Shown piece after piece: positions 54,421 to 62,582 of a stretch of 64,000 nt of DNA. Under the pieces are notes generated by a model that worked only from the letters and a program-made list of their open reading frames with translations, did no database searches and had not been told where the DNA came from. Each line of letters begins with the position of its first letter. Position 1 is the first letter of the stretch. Origin of the DNA: Paenibacillus durus (GTDB taxonomy: Bacteria > Bacillota > Bacilli > Paenibacillales > Paenibacillaceae); NCBI RefSeq assembly GCF_000756615.1, contig NZ_CP009288.1, forward strand, positions 4,402,001-4,466,000, read 5' to 3'. The translations under genes were made by a program, and so were the position numbers.

Positions 54421-54457
54421 ATTATATCATACAAACGCAAAATAGAACATATGTTTG
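54421..54457 (-). promoter_or_regulatory. addB promoter with LexA-like box
   Basis: On the minus strand an extended -10 TGATATAAT (TATAAT at 54421-54426) sits 17 bp after a poor -35 (TGTTCT). The palindrome-like CAAACATATGTTCT at 54444-54457 covers that -35. Against the Bacillus LexA consensus CGAAC-N4-GTTCG it matches 8 of 10 positions. Confidence 0.5.
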
Positions 54458-54529
54458 TTATTTTCCATCATCTAGGATGGAATCCCGCTGCAAAGAGGGA
54501 ATGGCTCCCAGACATATCAAGGTCCATGC

Positions 54530-54583
54530 AAAAAGGCTGTCCTTAAGGTCTTTGTTGGTCAGACCCTCAAGAACAGCCCGGTA
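54530..54583 (-). terminator. terminator after the rRNA methyltransferase gene
   Basis: On the minus strand GGGCTGTTCTTGAGGGTCT and AGACCTTAAGGACAGCC form a long stem with two small bulges, followed by TTTTTGC. Confidence 0.8.
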
Positions 54584-54690
54584 ACGCCTTTGCACTGACT
54601 CATAAATGATACTATGCAGGCGGTAAACATCACGCTTCCTTTGATTGGCGGCGCCGTAAATCCATCAATGAAGCTTGTACATTTCTTTGA

Positions 54691-56115
54691 TTACTTTGAG
54701 GTGACCTCAAAAATAGCAAACTTCAAGTAATGCCCCTCGTCCACGCCGAGAATTTGCGGATGATCCTTACCGGCCGCGCGCCACTCGATAAGACGCAGCA
54801 CTTTGCCCGCATCCTCGGCAGCTTCGGCGATCGTCTGCAGAAACAGCTCCGGCCGCATATGATAGGAACAGCTTGCGGTAACCAGATAGCCGCCTTCGTT
54901 CACGAGCTTCATGCCATGCAGGTTGATGTCCTTGTAGCCTCGGCATGCCCCCTTGACCGCACTCTTCGTCTTGGCGAAGGCGGGCGGATCGAGAATGACG
55001 ACATCCCAGGTCCGTCCTCCTCCAGCTGTCATCGGTTTGGATGTATCCGGCTTGGAGGCGGATTTGCCTCCTCCCGCTATAGCTGCGGCTTTCTTCGGCG
55101 AAGCATCTTCGGCGTTCACGGCGGCGCGTTCCGCCCGTTCCTCCAGCCCTTTCACTTGGCTGCGCAAATACTGAAAAGCGTCGTCCACGACGAACTCCAC
55201 CCGGTCGCTGAAGCCGTTCAGCTCCACGTTGGCCTTGGCGCTCTCAATCGCGTGGGCGGAAACGTCGAGACAGGTGACCTTTTTAGCTCCGTATTTGCAG
55301 GCGTTCAGCGTGAAACTGCCCGTGTGGGAGAAGCATTCGAGCACGGTCGCGCCGTCCCAGTATGGGAAGGTGACCTCCTTGCCGCTCTTGTTGACGGGGA
55401 TTTTCCGTCTCGATCCATGTTCATCGTCAACCTCTTGAAGCGTAATCCCGCTGCGCGCCCCCCAGCCGGTCATCAGCGGAGCGATGGATGCGCGGTTCTC
55501 CCGCTGATCGAAAAAATAGCCCGTCTTCTGGCCCTGCTCGATGTCGACAATCAGCTTAAGTCCGTTCTCGGTCACCGTGACATGGCGGGGACATTCGCCG
55601 TACAGAACTCCCGTCTTCTGCTCCAATCCCTCAAGCTCGCGCACGCTGACGTCGCTGCGTTCATAGATGCCTTTAGGCTTCAACACTTGCACCAGCGCTT
55701 CGACGATTTCGGCGCGGCGCTTGTCCATTCCGAGCGTCAGCAGCTGCACAACAAGCACGTCGCCGAAGCGGTCGACAATCAGACCCGGTAAAAAATCAGC
55801 CTCACCGTACACCAAGCGATAGGCGTTCTCCCCGGCAAGAAACCGCTCGCGGTGATGCAGACAGCGGGCAAACCGGTCGGCGAAAAAGGCCGTGTCCATC
55901 TCCGCAAGCGGACTGTGCGACACGACTCTGATTCGGATCTGCGAAGCCGGATTGTAATATCCGGTCGCCAAGTATTTTCTTTGATGGCTGAGTACCTCCA
56001 CCAGCCCTCCCTGGGCGGGGTTTCCTTCCACCGTCTCCACTTCGTTTCCGTATACCCACGGATGCCCTGCTTCCAGCCTTTTTTTGCGGCTGCGCTGTAA
56101 AATGACCGATGCCAC
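54691..56115 (-). CDS. class I rRNA large-subunit methyltransferase (RlmI-type)
   Basis: The protein has 474 residues from the GTG at 56115 (xASVILQRSRKKRLEAGHPW), after an AGGGAG site. It has a PUA-like N-terminus with HPWVYGNEVETVEG, the linker QGQKTGYFFDQRENR, motif I VLECFSHTGSFTLNA, and the catalytic-region motif DVVILDPPAFAKTKSAV. It makes m5C in 23S rRNA in E. coli; here only the family is certain. Two low-complexity inserts stand out: Ser/Lys-rich near 230-245 and Ala/Lys/Gly-rich at about 340-370, making it longer than the ~396-residue type. Confidence 0.87.
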   Translation of the reverse strand: MASVILQRSRKKRLEAGHPWVYGNEVETVEGNPAQGGLVEVLSHQRKYLATGYYNPASQIRIRVVSHSPLAEMDTAFFADRFARCLHHRERFLAGENAYRLVYGEADFLPGLIVDRFGDVLVVQLLTLGMDKRRAEIVEALVQVLKPKGIYERSDVSVRELEGLEQKTGVLYGECPRHVTVTENGLKLIVDIEQGQKTGYFFDQRENRASIAPLMTGWGARSGITLQEVDDEHGSRRKIPVNKSGKEVTFPYWDGATVLECFSHTGSFTLNACKYGAKKVTCLDVSAHAIESAKANVELNGFSDRVEFVVDDAFQYLRSQVKGLEERAERAAVNAEDASPKKAAAIAGGGKSASKPDTSKPMTAGGGRTWDVVILDPPAFAKTKSAVKGACRGYKDINLHGMKLVNEGGYLVTASCSYHMRPELFLQTIAEAAEDAGKVLRLIEWRAAGKDHPQILGVDEGHYLKFAIFEVTSK

Positions 56116-56225
56116 TAGCCTCAACTCCCTGTTGTAATTAAATATAGGTCCCATGCGCATGCATGTCCCGGTCGCCGCATTCATATATTGGTGTACAACC
56201 CTGCTAAAAAAGGAGAACCGCTGCT

Positions 56226-57212
56226 ATGATGCGCGATGTGCTGTTCCCCGTATTATACGGCATTATTATCTTTCTTGCCGGAATGAAGCTGATGGAGACC
56301 GCGCTGTCCAAGCTGGCCGGTCCGCTACTGACCGGCGTCCTCAACAAAGCGACGGCCACGCCGCTCATGGGCATGGTCTCCAGCAGCCTGCTCACCGCCA
56401 TACTCCAAAGCAGCACCGCCGTAACGGTGCTGTCGATCGGGATGGTCAACGCCGGGCTGCTGACCTATGCCCGTACGCTCGGCATTATTCTCGGCAGCAA
56501 CATCGGCACCTGCCTCACGACCGAACTAATCGGCCTGCAGATCGGCAGGTTCGCCGCTCCGCTGCTGGCAGCCTCGCTCGCTTTATGGGCCGCGGCCGTC
56601 ACGCTCGGCGAGCTCCAACCGTACCGCTTGCGTCTCGCGGAAGCCGGACGCAGAATCGCCCAGCCGCTTCAGTTCGCGAGCTTGGCGATCGCCGGATTCG
56701 CCCTCGTGCTGTGGGGCATCTCCGTCATGCAGTCCATCGGCCCTGCGCTGCATAAAAGCGGCCTCTTCGGCTGGTTCCTGAACCGGGCGGCGGAGAACGC
56801 CCTGTGGGGCTTTGCCGCCGGAGCCTGCCTGACAGCGCTGGTGCACAGCAGCAGCGCCGTCATTGGCATGGCGATGGGCGTCGCCGCTTCCGGAGCGCTG
56901 CCGCCCGAGCTCGGCATCGCTATTGTGCTTGGCGCCAATGTCGGCACCTGCGTCACCGCAGTCATCGCCTCCATCGGCGGCAGCCCGTCCGGCGTCTTCG
57001 TCGCCTGGTCGCATGTTGCGCTCAATGTCGGCGGCGCTATTCTGTTCCTGCCCCTGACCGGTCTGATCCAGGAGACAGCCGCCTGGATCGGCGGGGGACC
57101 TGCCTCGCAGATCGCCCACGCGCAGACGCTGTTTAACGTCGCCTGCTCGCTGCTGGCGCTGCCTTTCTGTTACCTGCCCGTCTGGTCAAGGCTGGAAAGG
57201 CGGCTGCAGTAA
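56226..57212 (+). CDS. yqeW: Na/Pi cotransporter family protein YqeW
   Basis: This 328-residue protein has about eight or nine helices and the two QSS-type repeats of type II Na/phosphate cotransporters: LLTAILQSSTAVTVLSIG near 65 and CLTALVHSSSAVIGMAMG near 210. A GSNIGTCLTTELIG and a GANVGTCVTAVIA segment mark the second half of each repeat. Phosphate transport is inferred from the family. AAAGGAG lies before the ATG. It is on the plus strand, divergent from the rRNA methyltransferase, and in B. subtilis it lies next to mtaB. Confidence 0.9.
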   Translation: MMRDVLFPVLYGIIIFLAGMKLMETALSKLAGPLLTGVLNKATATPLMGMVSSSLLTAILQSSTAVTVLSIGMVNAGLLTYARTLGIILGSNIGTCLTTELIGLQIGRFAAPLLAASLALWAAAVTLGELQPYRLRLAEAGRRIAQPLQFASLAIAGFALVLWGISVMQSIGPALHKSGLFGWFLNRAAENALWGFAAGACLTALVHSSSAVIGMAMGVAASGALPPELGIAIVLGANVGTCVTAVIASIGGSPSGVFVAWSHVALNVGGAILFLPLTGLIQETAAWIGGGPASQIAHAQTLFNVACSLLALPFCYLPVWSRLERRLQ

Positions 57213-57224
57213 GCAGGCCGCCTT
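57197..57224. terminator. shared terminator of yqeW and the Ig-like gene
   Basis: AAGGCGGC and GCCGCCTT pair, with TGC/GCA inside; the hairpin overlaps the yqeW stop. T-runs are short on both sides, so it is a moderate candidate. Confidence 0.5.
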
Positions 57225-57242
57225 CCATTCATACTGTTTATT

Positions 57243-59468
57243 CTATTTTACCGTCACCGTTACCGATACAGTCTTGCCTCCGAATTTACCTTTGAGGAAC
57301 GCTGTTCCTTTGGAATTAGCAGCAATGCCGCCGCTCTGGGAAATCGACGCCACGGACGGCTTGGAGCTTGTCCACACGACGCTGCCCGTTACGTTCGCCG
57401 TCTTCCCGGTATCATATTCGGCTGTAACGGATACCGTAGCCGTACTTCCCGGAGACAGCTTAATCTGGCTCTCACTCACTTTAAGCTTGGTCAATTTCGG
57501 GACTACGGATACTTTGACCGTAACCGAAATTCCCTGGTAAGAGCCTGACAAAACAGCCGATCCTTCCGTCAACGCCTTGACGCTGGTTCCCTTGACGGAA
57601 GCCACGTTCGTATCAGATGAAGTCCAGTTCATGCCCGAGGACAGATTCACAGTCTTGCCTGCCGCCGTATATCCAGTGGCTTTTATGGATTTGGTATTCT
57701 TAATGTTCATTTCCAGAACGGCGGGGTCCACCGTAATTTTAACGATTTTCTGCTCAATCTTGACCGGTATGGAAATGCTCTTGTTAGAGTAAGTGCCTTT
57801 CAGCGTCGCAGAGCCTTTAACAAGTCCCTTGATGACCTTGCCGGAGCTTGTCTGCTTGATGACGGCATTGCTGCCCGAAAGCGTCCAAGCGATCTCGTCC
57901 GTAACATCCTTCTCGTCGCCGTTCTCCATAACGGCATTTACTTCGGGCAGCTGTGCTTCTTCGCCGGTTACAAGCCCGAGATTATCCTCGGGACCGATCA
58001 GCACAAGCACCTTGTCCTTTACCGTCAGCACGACATCCACGCTTTTACTGCGAATGTCCGCTTTGGAGGACACCGTTTGAGCCTCTTTCCATTTCCCCGT
58101 AAGATGGACCGTTCCTGCGGAAACCGCCGAGATTTTACCGTCCTTGATCATGGCGATATCCTCGTTCGCTGAAGTCCATTCTATTTCCTGGCTGATATCC
58201 ACCGTGGATTCGTCCAGTTTGGTTCCGCTGACCTTCGGAAGTCCAGCGGTATCCCCGGTATAGAGCTCAAGCTTCGTACTGTCCGCCTTCATAGCGCTCA
58301 GTGTCGGATAAACTGTAAGTTTGAAGCTTTTGGAGCTTCCCTTGTATTCCGCCTTAACCGGCGAAGTTCCGGCTGCCTTGGCGGTAATGACGGTCTCGGC
58401 GCCCGTACTAAGCGCCGCAGTAAGCTTGTTGTCCAGGCTGAAATTCGCATCGCTTGTCACATCGATGGTTGAATTCGCGGCATTGCGCACCTCGGCCTTC
58501 ATCTTCAATGTTTCGCCGATAAACAGCGTCTGATCGCCGGACGGCGTAAGCAGCAGCGCCTCATAAGGAGCGCGCACATAAACGTCGACCGACTGTGAAA
58601 CTCCCAGATAATTCGCCTTAATCGTCGCTTTCCCGATGCCAATGGCCTTCATAGCGCCATTCTCCACCGTCACGGCGGATGTGTTGGAGGAAGTCCAGTT
58701 CGCATCTGCGGTCACATTCTTCACATCGCTCTGCTCGGACGCCTTGGTATAGGCGCTTAAGGACACGGCATCGTCTCCAATCAGCATTTCCAGTTCGTCC
58801 ACGGCTGCCCCGCCGCTTCTAATCTCCAGCCCGGAATATGGCAGCACCACGGTCGCCTTGAAGGAAGCGGTAAGCCCTTTGTATTTGGCCGTGACGGTAG
58901 CCGATCCTTCGCCGACCAGCGTGAGCAAGCCATCCGATACGGTCAATACATTTCCATTGGAGCTGCTCCATTCGGCATCGTCCGTCACGTCGTTCACAGC
59001 CGTTTCCGAAGCACCGCCTGAAGCGGTCGCCGTGACCTGCAGCAGGCTCCCGCTATCGCCCAGCTTGTAGCTGCCGGTGCCCTCATGTTCAAGCTTCAGA
59101 TTTTTATAAGGATAGGATACGGAGACCTCAATGGTTGCCAGCGAATTATTATATGTAGCCTTAACGATGGCGCTGCCGCTGCCTTTGGGCGTCAGCAGAC
59201 CGCCGGATACGGTCACCACGCCGGAATCGGACGATGTCCAGACGGCGGCCGCCGTAATGTCCTTCTTGGAGGAGCTTCCTTCCACCGCAGCGAGTACCTT
59301 CAGCTGCTTTGGCGTTTGGCCGACTGTCAATTCAACTTTGGACGCGTTGTCGAATTCGATGCTATTAACGTCGCCGGCAGCGGCCCCTGCAGTCCCCGTC
59401 GGGAACAGGATTGAAACGAAAAGGGTGATAAGCAGAACCCAATGAGTCATTTTCTTGTTCGATAACAT
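57243..59468 (-). CDS. secreted protein with tandem bacterial Ig-like (BIG2) domains
   Basis: The protein has 741 residues from the ATG at 59468, eight bases after AGGAG. A signal peptide MLSNKKMTHWVLLITLFVS with cleavage near AGAAAG is followed by about eight BIG2-type repeats of ~80-90 residues. Typical recurring pieces are VTADANWTSSNTSAVTVENG, LTVGQTPKQLKV, and ATIKANYLG. There is no LPXTG, SLH or transmembrane anchor at the end, which closes with TVSVTVTVK. It is a secreted or loosely cell-bound adhesion/cohesion-like protein, and the partner is unknown. It is inserted between yqeW and mtaB compared with B. subtilis. Confidence 0.85.
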   Translation of the reverse strand: MLSNKKMTHWVLLITLFVSILFPTGTAGAAAGDVNSIEFDNASKVELTVGQTPKQLKVLAAVEGSSSKKDITAAAVWTSSDSGVVTVSGGLLTPKGSGSAIVKATYNNSLATIEVSVSYPYKNLKLEHEGTGSYKLGDSGSLLQVTATASGGASETAVNDVTDDAEWSSSNGNVLTVSDGLLTLVGEGSATVTAKYKGLTASFKATVVLPYSGLEIRSGGAAVDELEMLIGDDAVSLSAYTKASEQSDVKNVTADANWTSSNTSAVTVENGAMKAIGIGKATIKANYLGVSQSVDVYVRAPYEALLLTPSGDQTLFIGETLKMKAEVRNAANSTIDVTSDANFSLDNKLTAALSTGAETVITAKAAGTSPVKAEYKGSSKSFKLTVYPTLSAMKADSTKLELYTGDTAGLPKVSGTKLDESTVDISQEIEWTSANEDIAMIKDGKISAVSAGTVHLTGKWKEAQTVSSKADIRSKSVDVVLTVKDKVLVLIGPEDNLGLVTGEEAQLPEVNAVMENGDEKDVTDEIAWTLSGSNAVIKQTSSGKVIKGLVKGSATLKGTYSNKSISIPVKIEQKIVKITVDPAVLEMNIKNTKSIKATGYTAAGKTVNLSSGMNWTSSDTNVASVKGTSVKALTEGSAVLSGSYQGISVTVKVSVVPKLTKLKVSESQIKLSPGSTATVSVTAEYDTGKTANVTGSVVWTSSKPSVASISQSGGIAANSKGTAFLKGKFGGKTVSVTVTVK

Positions 59469-59578
59469 GGTAGGTCTCCTTTGGTTATGAATAGTTGCAC
59501 AGGTTTCTCCAAACCCTTCCAAGTATATCGACAATCCTGTCCGAAATCATTACCCTCATTGGAAAAAAATTCATAAAA

Positions 59579-59616
59579 AAGCAAGGGTCCCATCCTCAGG
59601 AGAATGAAACCCTCGA
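59579..59616 (-). terminator. terminator after mtaB
   Basis: On the minus strand AGGGTTTCAT and ATGGGACCCT pair with two mismatches around TCTCCTGAGG, followed by TTGCTTTTTTT. Confidence 0.6.
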
Positions 59617-59635
59617 GCAGGCAGCGGCGGCTTAA

Positions 59636-60973
59636 CTAAAGCTGCGTTAGGGCTTCCCCGGCTGCGCCGACCAGTTCGCCCCTGCACTCATTCACACCGG
59701 CTTCGGTTATCTTCACCTGGCAGAGCTGGCCCTGCAGCTCATCGCCACCTTCAAACAGCACCTGCATGTAGTTGTCGCTGAAGCCGTGCTGGACATCCCG
59801 TCCGGGCGCGCCTTTCGCCGATCTCTCCGGAATGACGCCGACCGTGCGTCCGATGAATCTGCGGGCATACGCCAGCTGCATTTCCTCGGACAAGTCGATC
59901 AGCTGCTGCACACGTTCGTTCTTAATCTCCTCATCCACCTGATCCTCCATACGGGCCGCTGGCGTACCCGTACGTTTCGAATAAGGGAACACATGCATTT
60001 CCGAATAATCGACCGCCTTCATAAAATCATACCCTGCCCGGAACATCTCGTCCGTCTCTCCCGGGAAGCCGACGATAACGTCGGTGGTGATGGCAACATC
60101 CGGCATCGCCTGGCGGATCAGCTGCATTTTGGCAAAATACTCTTCGGTCGTATATTTCCGGCGCATCCGTTTCAGCACTTCATTGTGTCCGGCCTGCAGC
60201 GGGATGTGCAGATGACGGCACATTTTGGACGAGCGGTTCAGCACATCCAGCAGCTTATCGTCGATCTGGCTCGCTTCAATCGAGCTGATGCGCACGCGTT
60301 CCAGGCCGTCCACCTTGTCCAGCTCCCAAAGCAGGTTGGCGAGACGGTAATTGTCGAGATCGTCGCCGTAGCCGCCGGTATGGATGCCGGTCAGCACGAT
60401 TTCCTTGTACCCGGCCCCCACCAGCTGATGCGCCTGCTTCACGATGGCTTTCGGATCGCGGCTGCGGGACAGTCCACGCGACCACGGAATGATGCAGAAG
60501 GTGCAGAAGTTATTGCAGCCGTCCTGAATCTTGAGAAAAGCCCGCGTCCGCTCCGCAAAGCCCGGCACGTCGAGTTCCTCGAACTCCCGCGTCTTCATGA
60601 TGTTCCGGACGGCGTTGACGGGCTGCCGCGATTCCCGGATGCTGTTCACATGACGGATGATCTGGTCGCGGTCCTGGTTGCCGATGACCAGATCAACGCC
60701 GGGAATGTCCAGAATCTCGCCCGGAGAGGTCTGCGCGTAGCAGCCGGTAACGGCCACAATCGCATCCGGATTGCGCCGGACGGCGCGGCGGATCATTTGC
60801 CGGCTTTTTTTATCCCCAGTATTGGTAACCGTGCAGGTATTAATCAGATAAACATCCGCCTGCCCCTCGAAGTCCACTTGCTCGTAGCCTTCCTGTTTGA
60901 AGAGCTGCCAGATGCCTTCGGTATCGTAAAAGTTGACTTTACAGCCTAAAGTATAAAATGCAACGGATGGCAT
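59636..60973 (-). CDS. mtaB: tRNA t6A37 methylthiotransferase MtaB
   Basis: This 445-residue radical-SAM enzyme has UPF0004 domain cysteines in LGCKVNFYDTE (Cys11), INTCTVTNTGD and VTGCYAQTSP, which hold one [4Fe-4S] cluster. The radical-SAM motif CNNFCTFCIIPWSRG holds the other. A TRAM domain closes the protein. It adds a methylthio group to t6A at position 37 to form ms2t6A. It follows rsmE by three bases (TGAAACATG), so it is cotranscribed. Confidence 0.95.
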   Translation of the reverse strand: MPSVAFYTLGCKVNFYDTEGIWQLFKQEGYEQVDFEGQADVYLINTCTVTNTGDKKSRQMIRRAVRRNPDAIVAVTGCYAQTSPGEILDIPGVDLVIGNQDRDQIIRHVNSIRESRQPVNAVRNIMKTREFEELDVPGFAERTRAFLKIQDGCNNFCTFCIIPWSRGLSRSRDPKAIVKQAHQLVGAGYKEIVLTGIHTGGYGDDLDNYRLANLLWELDKVDGLERVRISSIEASQIDDKLLDVLNRSSKMCRHLHIPLQAGHNEVLKRMRRKYTTEEYFAKMQLIRQAMPDVAITTDVIVGFPGETDEMFRAGYDFMKAVDYSEMHVFPYSKRTGTPAARMEDQVDEEIKNERVQQLIDLSEEMQLAYARRFIGRTVGVIPERSAKGAPGRDVQHGFSDNYMQVLFEGGDELQGQLCQVKITEAGVNECRGELVGAAGEALTQL

Positions 60974-60976
60974 GTT

Positions 60977-61741
60977 TCAAGCTTCCCCCATTTCTCCGGT
61001 TTCATATAAAATGCATGCGGCGGCCACCATGCCTGCCGTTTCGCAGCGCAGAATGCGCTTGCCCAGACCGACGGACACCGCGCCCGCCTCTTCGGCCTCC
61101 CGGCATTCGTTCTCGCTAAAGCCCCCCTCGGGTCCGACAATGACCAATACTGAGGCTTTATCTGCGGTTCCAAGCTGGGCGGCCCACGGTGCAACCGCAG
61201 AGCGCAGCTGGAGCCCTTCTTCTTTCTCGTAGCAGAAATAGACCGCATCATAGCGATTTACAGCTTTCAGTAACTGCTTCCAGGGCAGCGGCGCGGCTAC
61301 TTCCGGAACGATGTTCCGATGCGCCTGCTCTGCGGCTTCCTTGGCGATTTTGCGCCAGCGCTCCAGCCGCTTGCTCTCCTTGCGTTCATCGTACTGCACA
61401 ATGGTGCGCTCGGACAAAAAGGGCAGGAAAGCCGCCGCGCCGATCTCGGTGCATTTTTGAATGACGATTTCCATCTTGTCGCCCTTGGGCAGACTCTGGG
61501 CCACCGTAATCTTGACACGCGGTTCCTGCGTCATCGGCATGTTCTCTATAATGGAGACGGTGACGACGCCTTCGCCGATCAATGCGATTTCGGCCAGCGC
61601 CTCACGGGACACGCCGTCGCTTACAATCAGCTTGTCCCCGGCTTTGCCGCGCATCACTCTGGCGATATGACGGGCATCCTCGCCGCCGATGGATACGCTG
61701 CCTTCTCCGAAATTTTCTGGAGATACGAAGTATCGCTGCAT
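60977..61741 (-). CDS. rsmE: 16S rRNA m3U1498 methyltransferase RsmE
   Basis: The protein has 254 residues from the ATG at 61741 (MQRYFVSPENFGEGS). The SPOUT-class knot shows VLVIVGPEGGFSENECREAE and LGKRILRCETAGMVAAACI. The N-terminal PUA-like part has EDARHIARVMRGKAGDKLIV. It methylates U1498 in 16S rRNA. An ATG four codons upstream is too close to AGG. It lies in the order prmA-site-2 protease-rsmE-mtaB. Confidence 0.95.
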   Translation of the reverse strand: MQRYFVSPENFGEGSVSIGGEDARHIARVMRGKAGDKLIVSDGVSREALAEIALIGEGVVTVSIIENMPMTQEPRVKITVAQSLPKGDKMEIVIQKCTEIGAAAFLPFLSERTIVQYDERKESKRLERWRKIAKEAAEQAHRNIVPEVAAPLPWKQLLKAVNRYDAVYFCYEKEEGLQLRSAVAPWAAQLGTADKASVLVIVGPEGGFSENECREAEEAGAVSVGLGKRILRCETAGMVAAACILYETGEMGEA

Positions 61742-61797
61742 GCTTATCAACATCCTGTTCTGTATTTAGAGCTTATTCATTCTTCTATTTCAGGCGA

Positions 61798-61839
61798 AAA
61801 CGGCGGTGTCCCTCGCCTACCGGGCCCTGCCGCCGTTTC
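61798..61839 (-). terminator. terminator after the site-2 protease gene
   Basis: On the minus strand AAACGGCGG and CCGCCGTTT pair around a G+C-rich loop and are followed by TTCGCC. The T-run is short. Confidence 0.55.
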
Positions 61840-61899
61840 CATTCAATCACGTTCCATCATACAACGTTTGTTACATGATGAACAGTCCTGCAGATTCAT

Positions 61900-62580
61900 T
61901 TACTTAAAAAGCTGAAGAAAAAAATTAAAAGTATCCGATCGCATCATATATGCCCACATGCTCAAAGGTGTGATCGTACGCGCCTGAAGCGCGGGAATAA
62001 ATACGATCAGCATGAACAAGAACATCGCCCACTGCTCGAACCGCTGCAGTCTCCCCAGTATGGAACGCGGTGCGAGATCCTCAACAATACGGTAGCCGTC
62101 CAGCGGCGGCAGCGGGATCAAATTAAACAGAAACAGGAAGAAGTTCCAGAAAGTGAATAAACTTAAAAACAGCTGTGCAGCTTCCTCCCCCTTACCCGCC
62201 GGATTGGCGTTAAAGACACCTGTCGCGATCAGCACCCCATAGATCAGACAGCCAATAATCGCCAGCAGCAGATTGCTGACTGGCCCGGCGAGGGACACGA
62301 TGATCCCCATCAGACGCGGACGGCTGAAATTATCGCGGTTGACCGGAACCGGCCGCGCCCAGCCAAAGCCCGCGATCAGCAGGAGAAGAATGCCGAAAAA
62401 ATCGAAATGCACCGCCGGATTCAATGTCATGCGTCCCAGCAGGCGGGCGGTTGGGTCACCGAACTTGTTGGCAAAATAAGCGTGGCTGAACTCATGCACC
62501 GTAAAGGCAATCAAAATCGTTACCAGAAAAAAAGGCAGCTCATCCAGCCGCATACGAATAATATTTTGCAAAAAATCCAT
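61900..62580 (-). CDS. site-2 protease family membrane metalloprotease
   Basis: The protein has 226 residues from the ATG at 62580, five bases after AGAGG, which itself overlaps the prmA stop. The HExxH-like motif is TVHEFSHAYFANKFGD near residue 30, and the second metal ligand is in NLIPLPPLDGYRIV. There are five or six helices (FLVTILIAFTVHEF; LMGIIVSLAGPVSNLLLA). It is a short S2P (YwhC-like group) and may cut membrane proteins in the bilayer; the target is unknown. It is likely cotranscribed with prmA. Confidence 0.9.
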   Translation of the reverse strand: MDFLQNIIRMRLDELPFFLVTILIAFTVHEFSHAYFANKFGDPTARLLGRMTLNPAVHFDFFGILLLLIAGFGWARPVPVNRDNFSRPRLMGIIVSLAGPVSNLLLAIIGCLIYGVLIATGVFNANPAGKGEEAAQLFLSLFTFWNFFLFLFNLIPLPPLDGYRIVEDLAPRSILGRLQRFEQWAMFLFMLIVFIPALQARTITPLSMWAYMMRSDTFNFFLQLFK

Positions 62581-62582
62581 CT

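Larger units (their letters stand above)
54321..54690. other. 370-bp regulatory gap between addB and the rRNA methyltransferase
   Basis: It holds the rlmI-side terminator (54530-54583), the addB promoter with a LexA-like box, and a hairpin in the addB leader at about 54371-54415 (AACAGCTT...AAGCTGTT with inner pairs). The stretch 54584-54690 carries nothing I can name. Confidence 0.6.

Noticed and set aside
60946..61251. Extra genes overlapping rsmE and mtaB
   Set aside because: Only shadow frames; the methyltransferase motifs are complete in the assigned frames.
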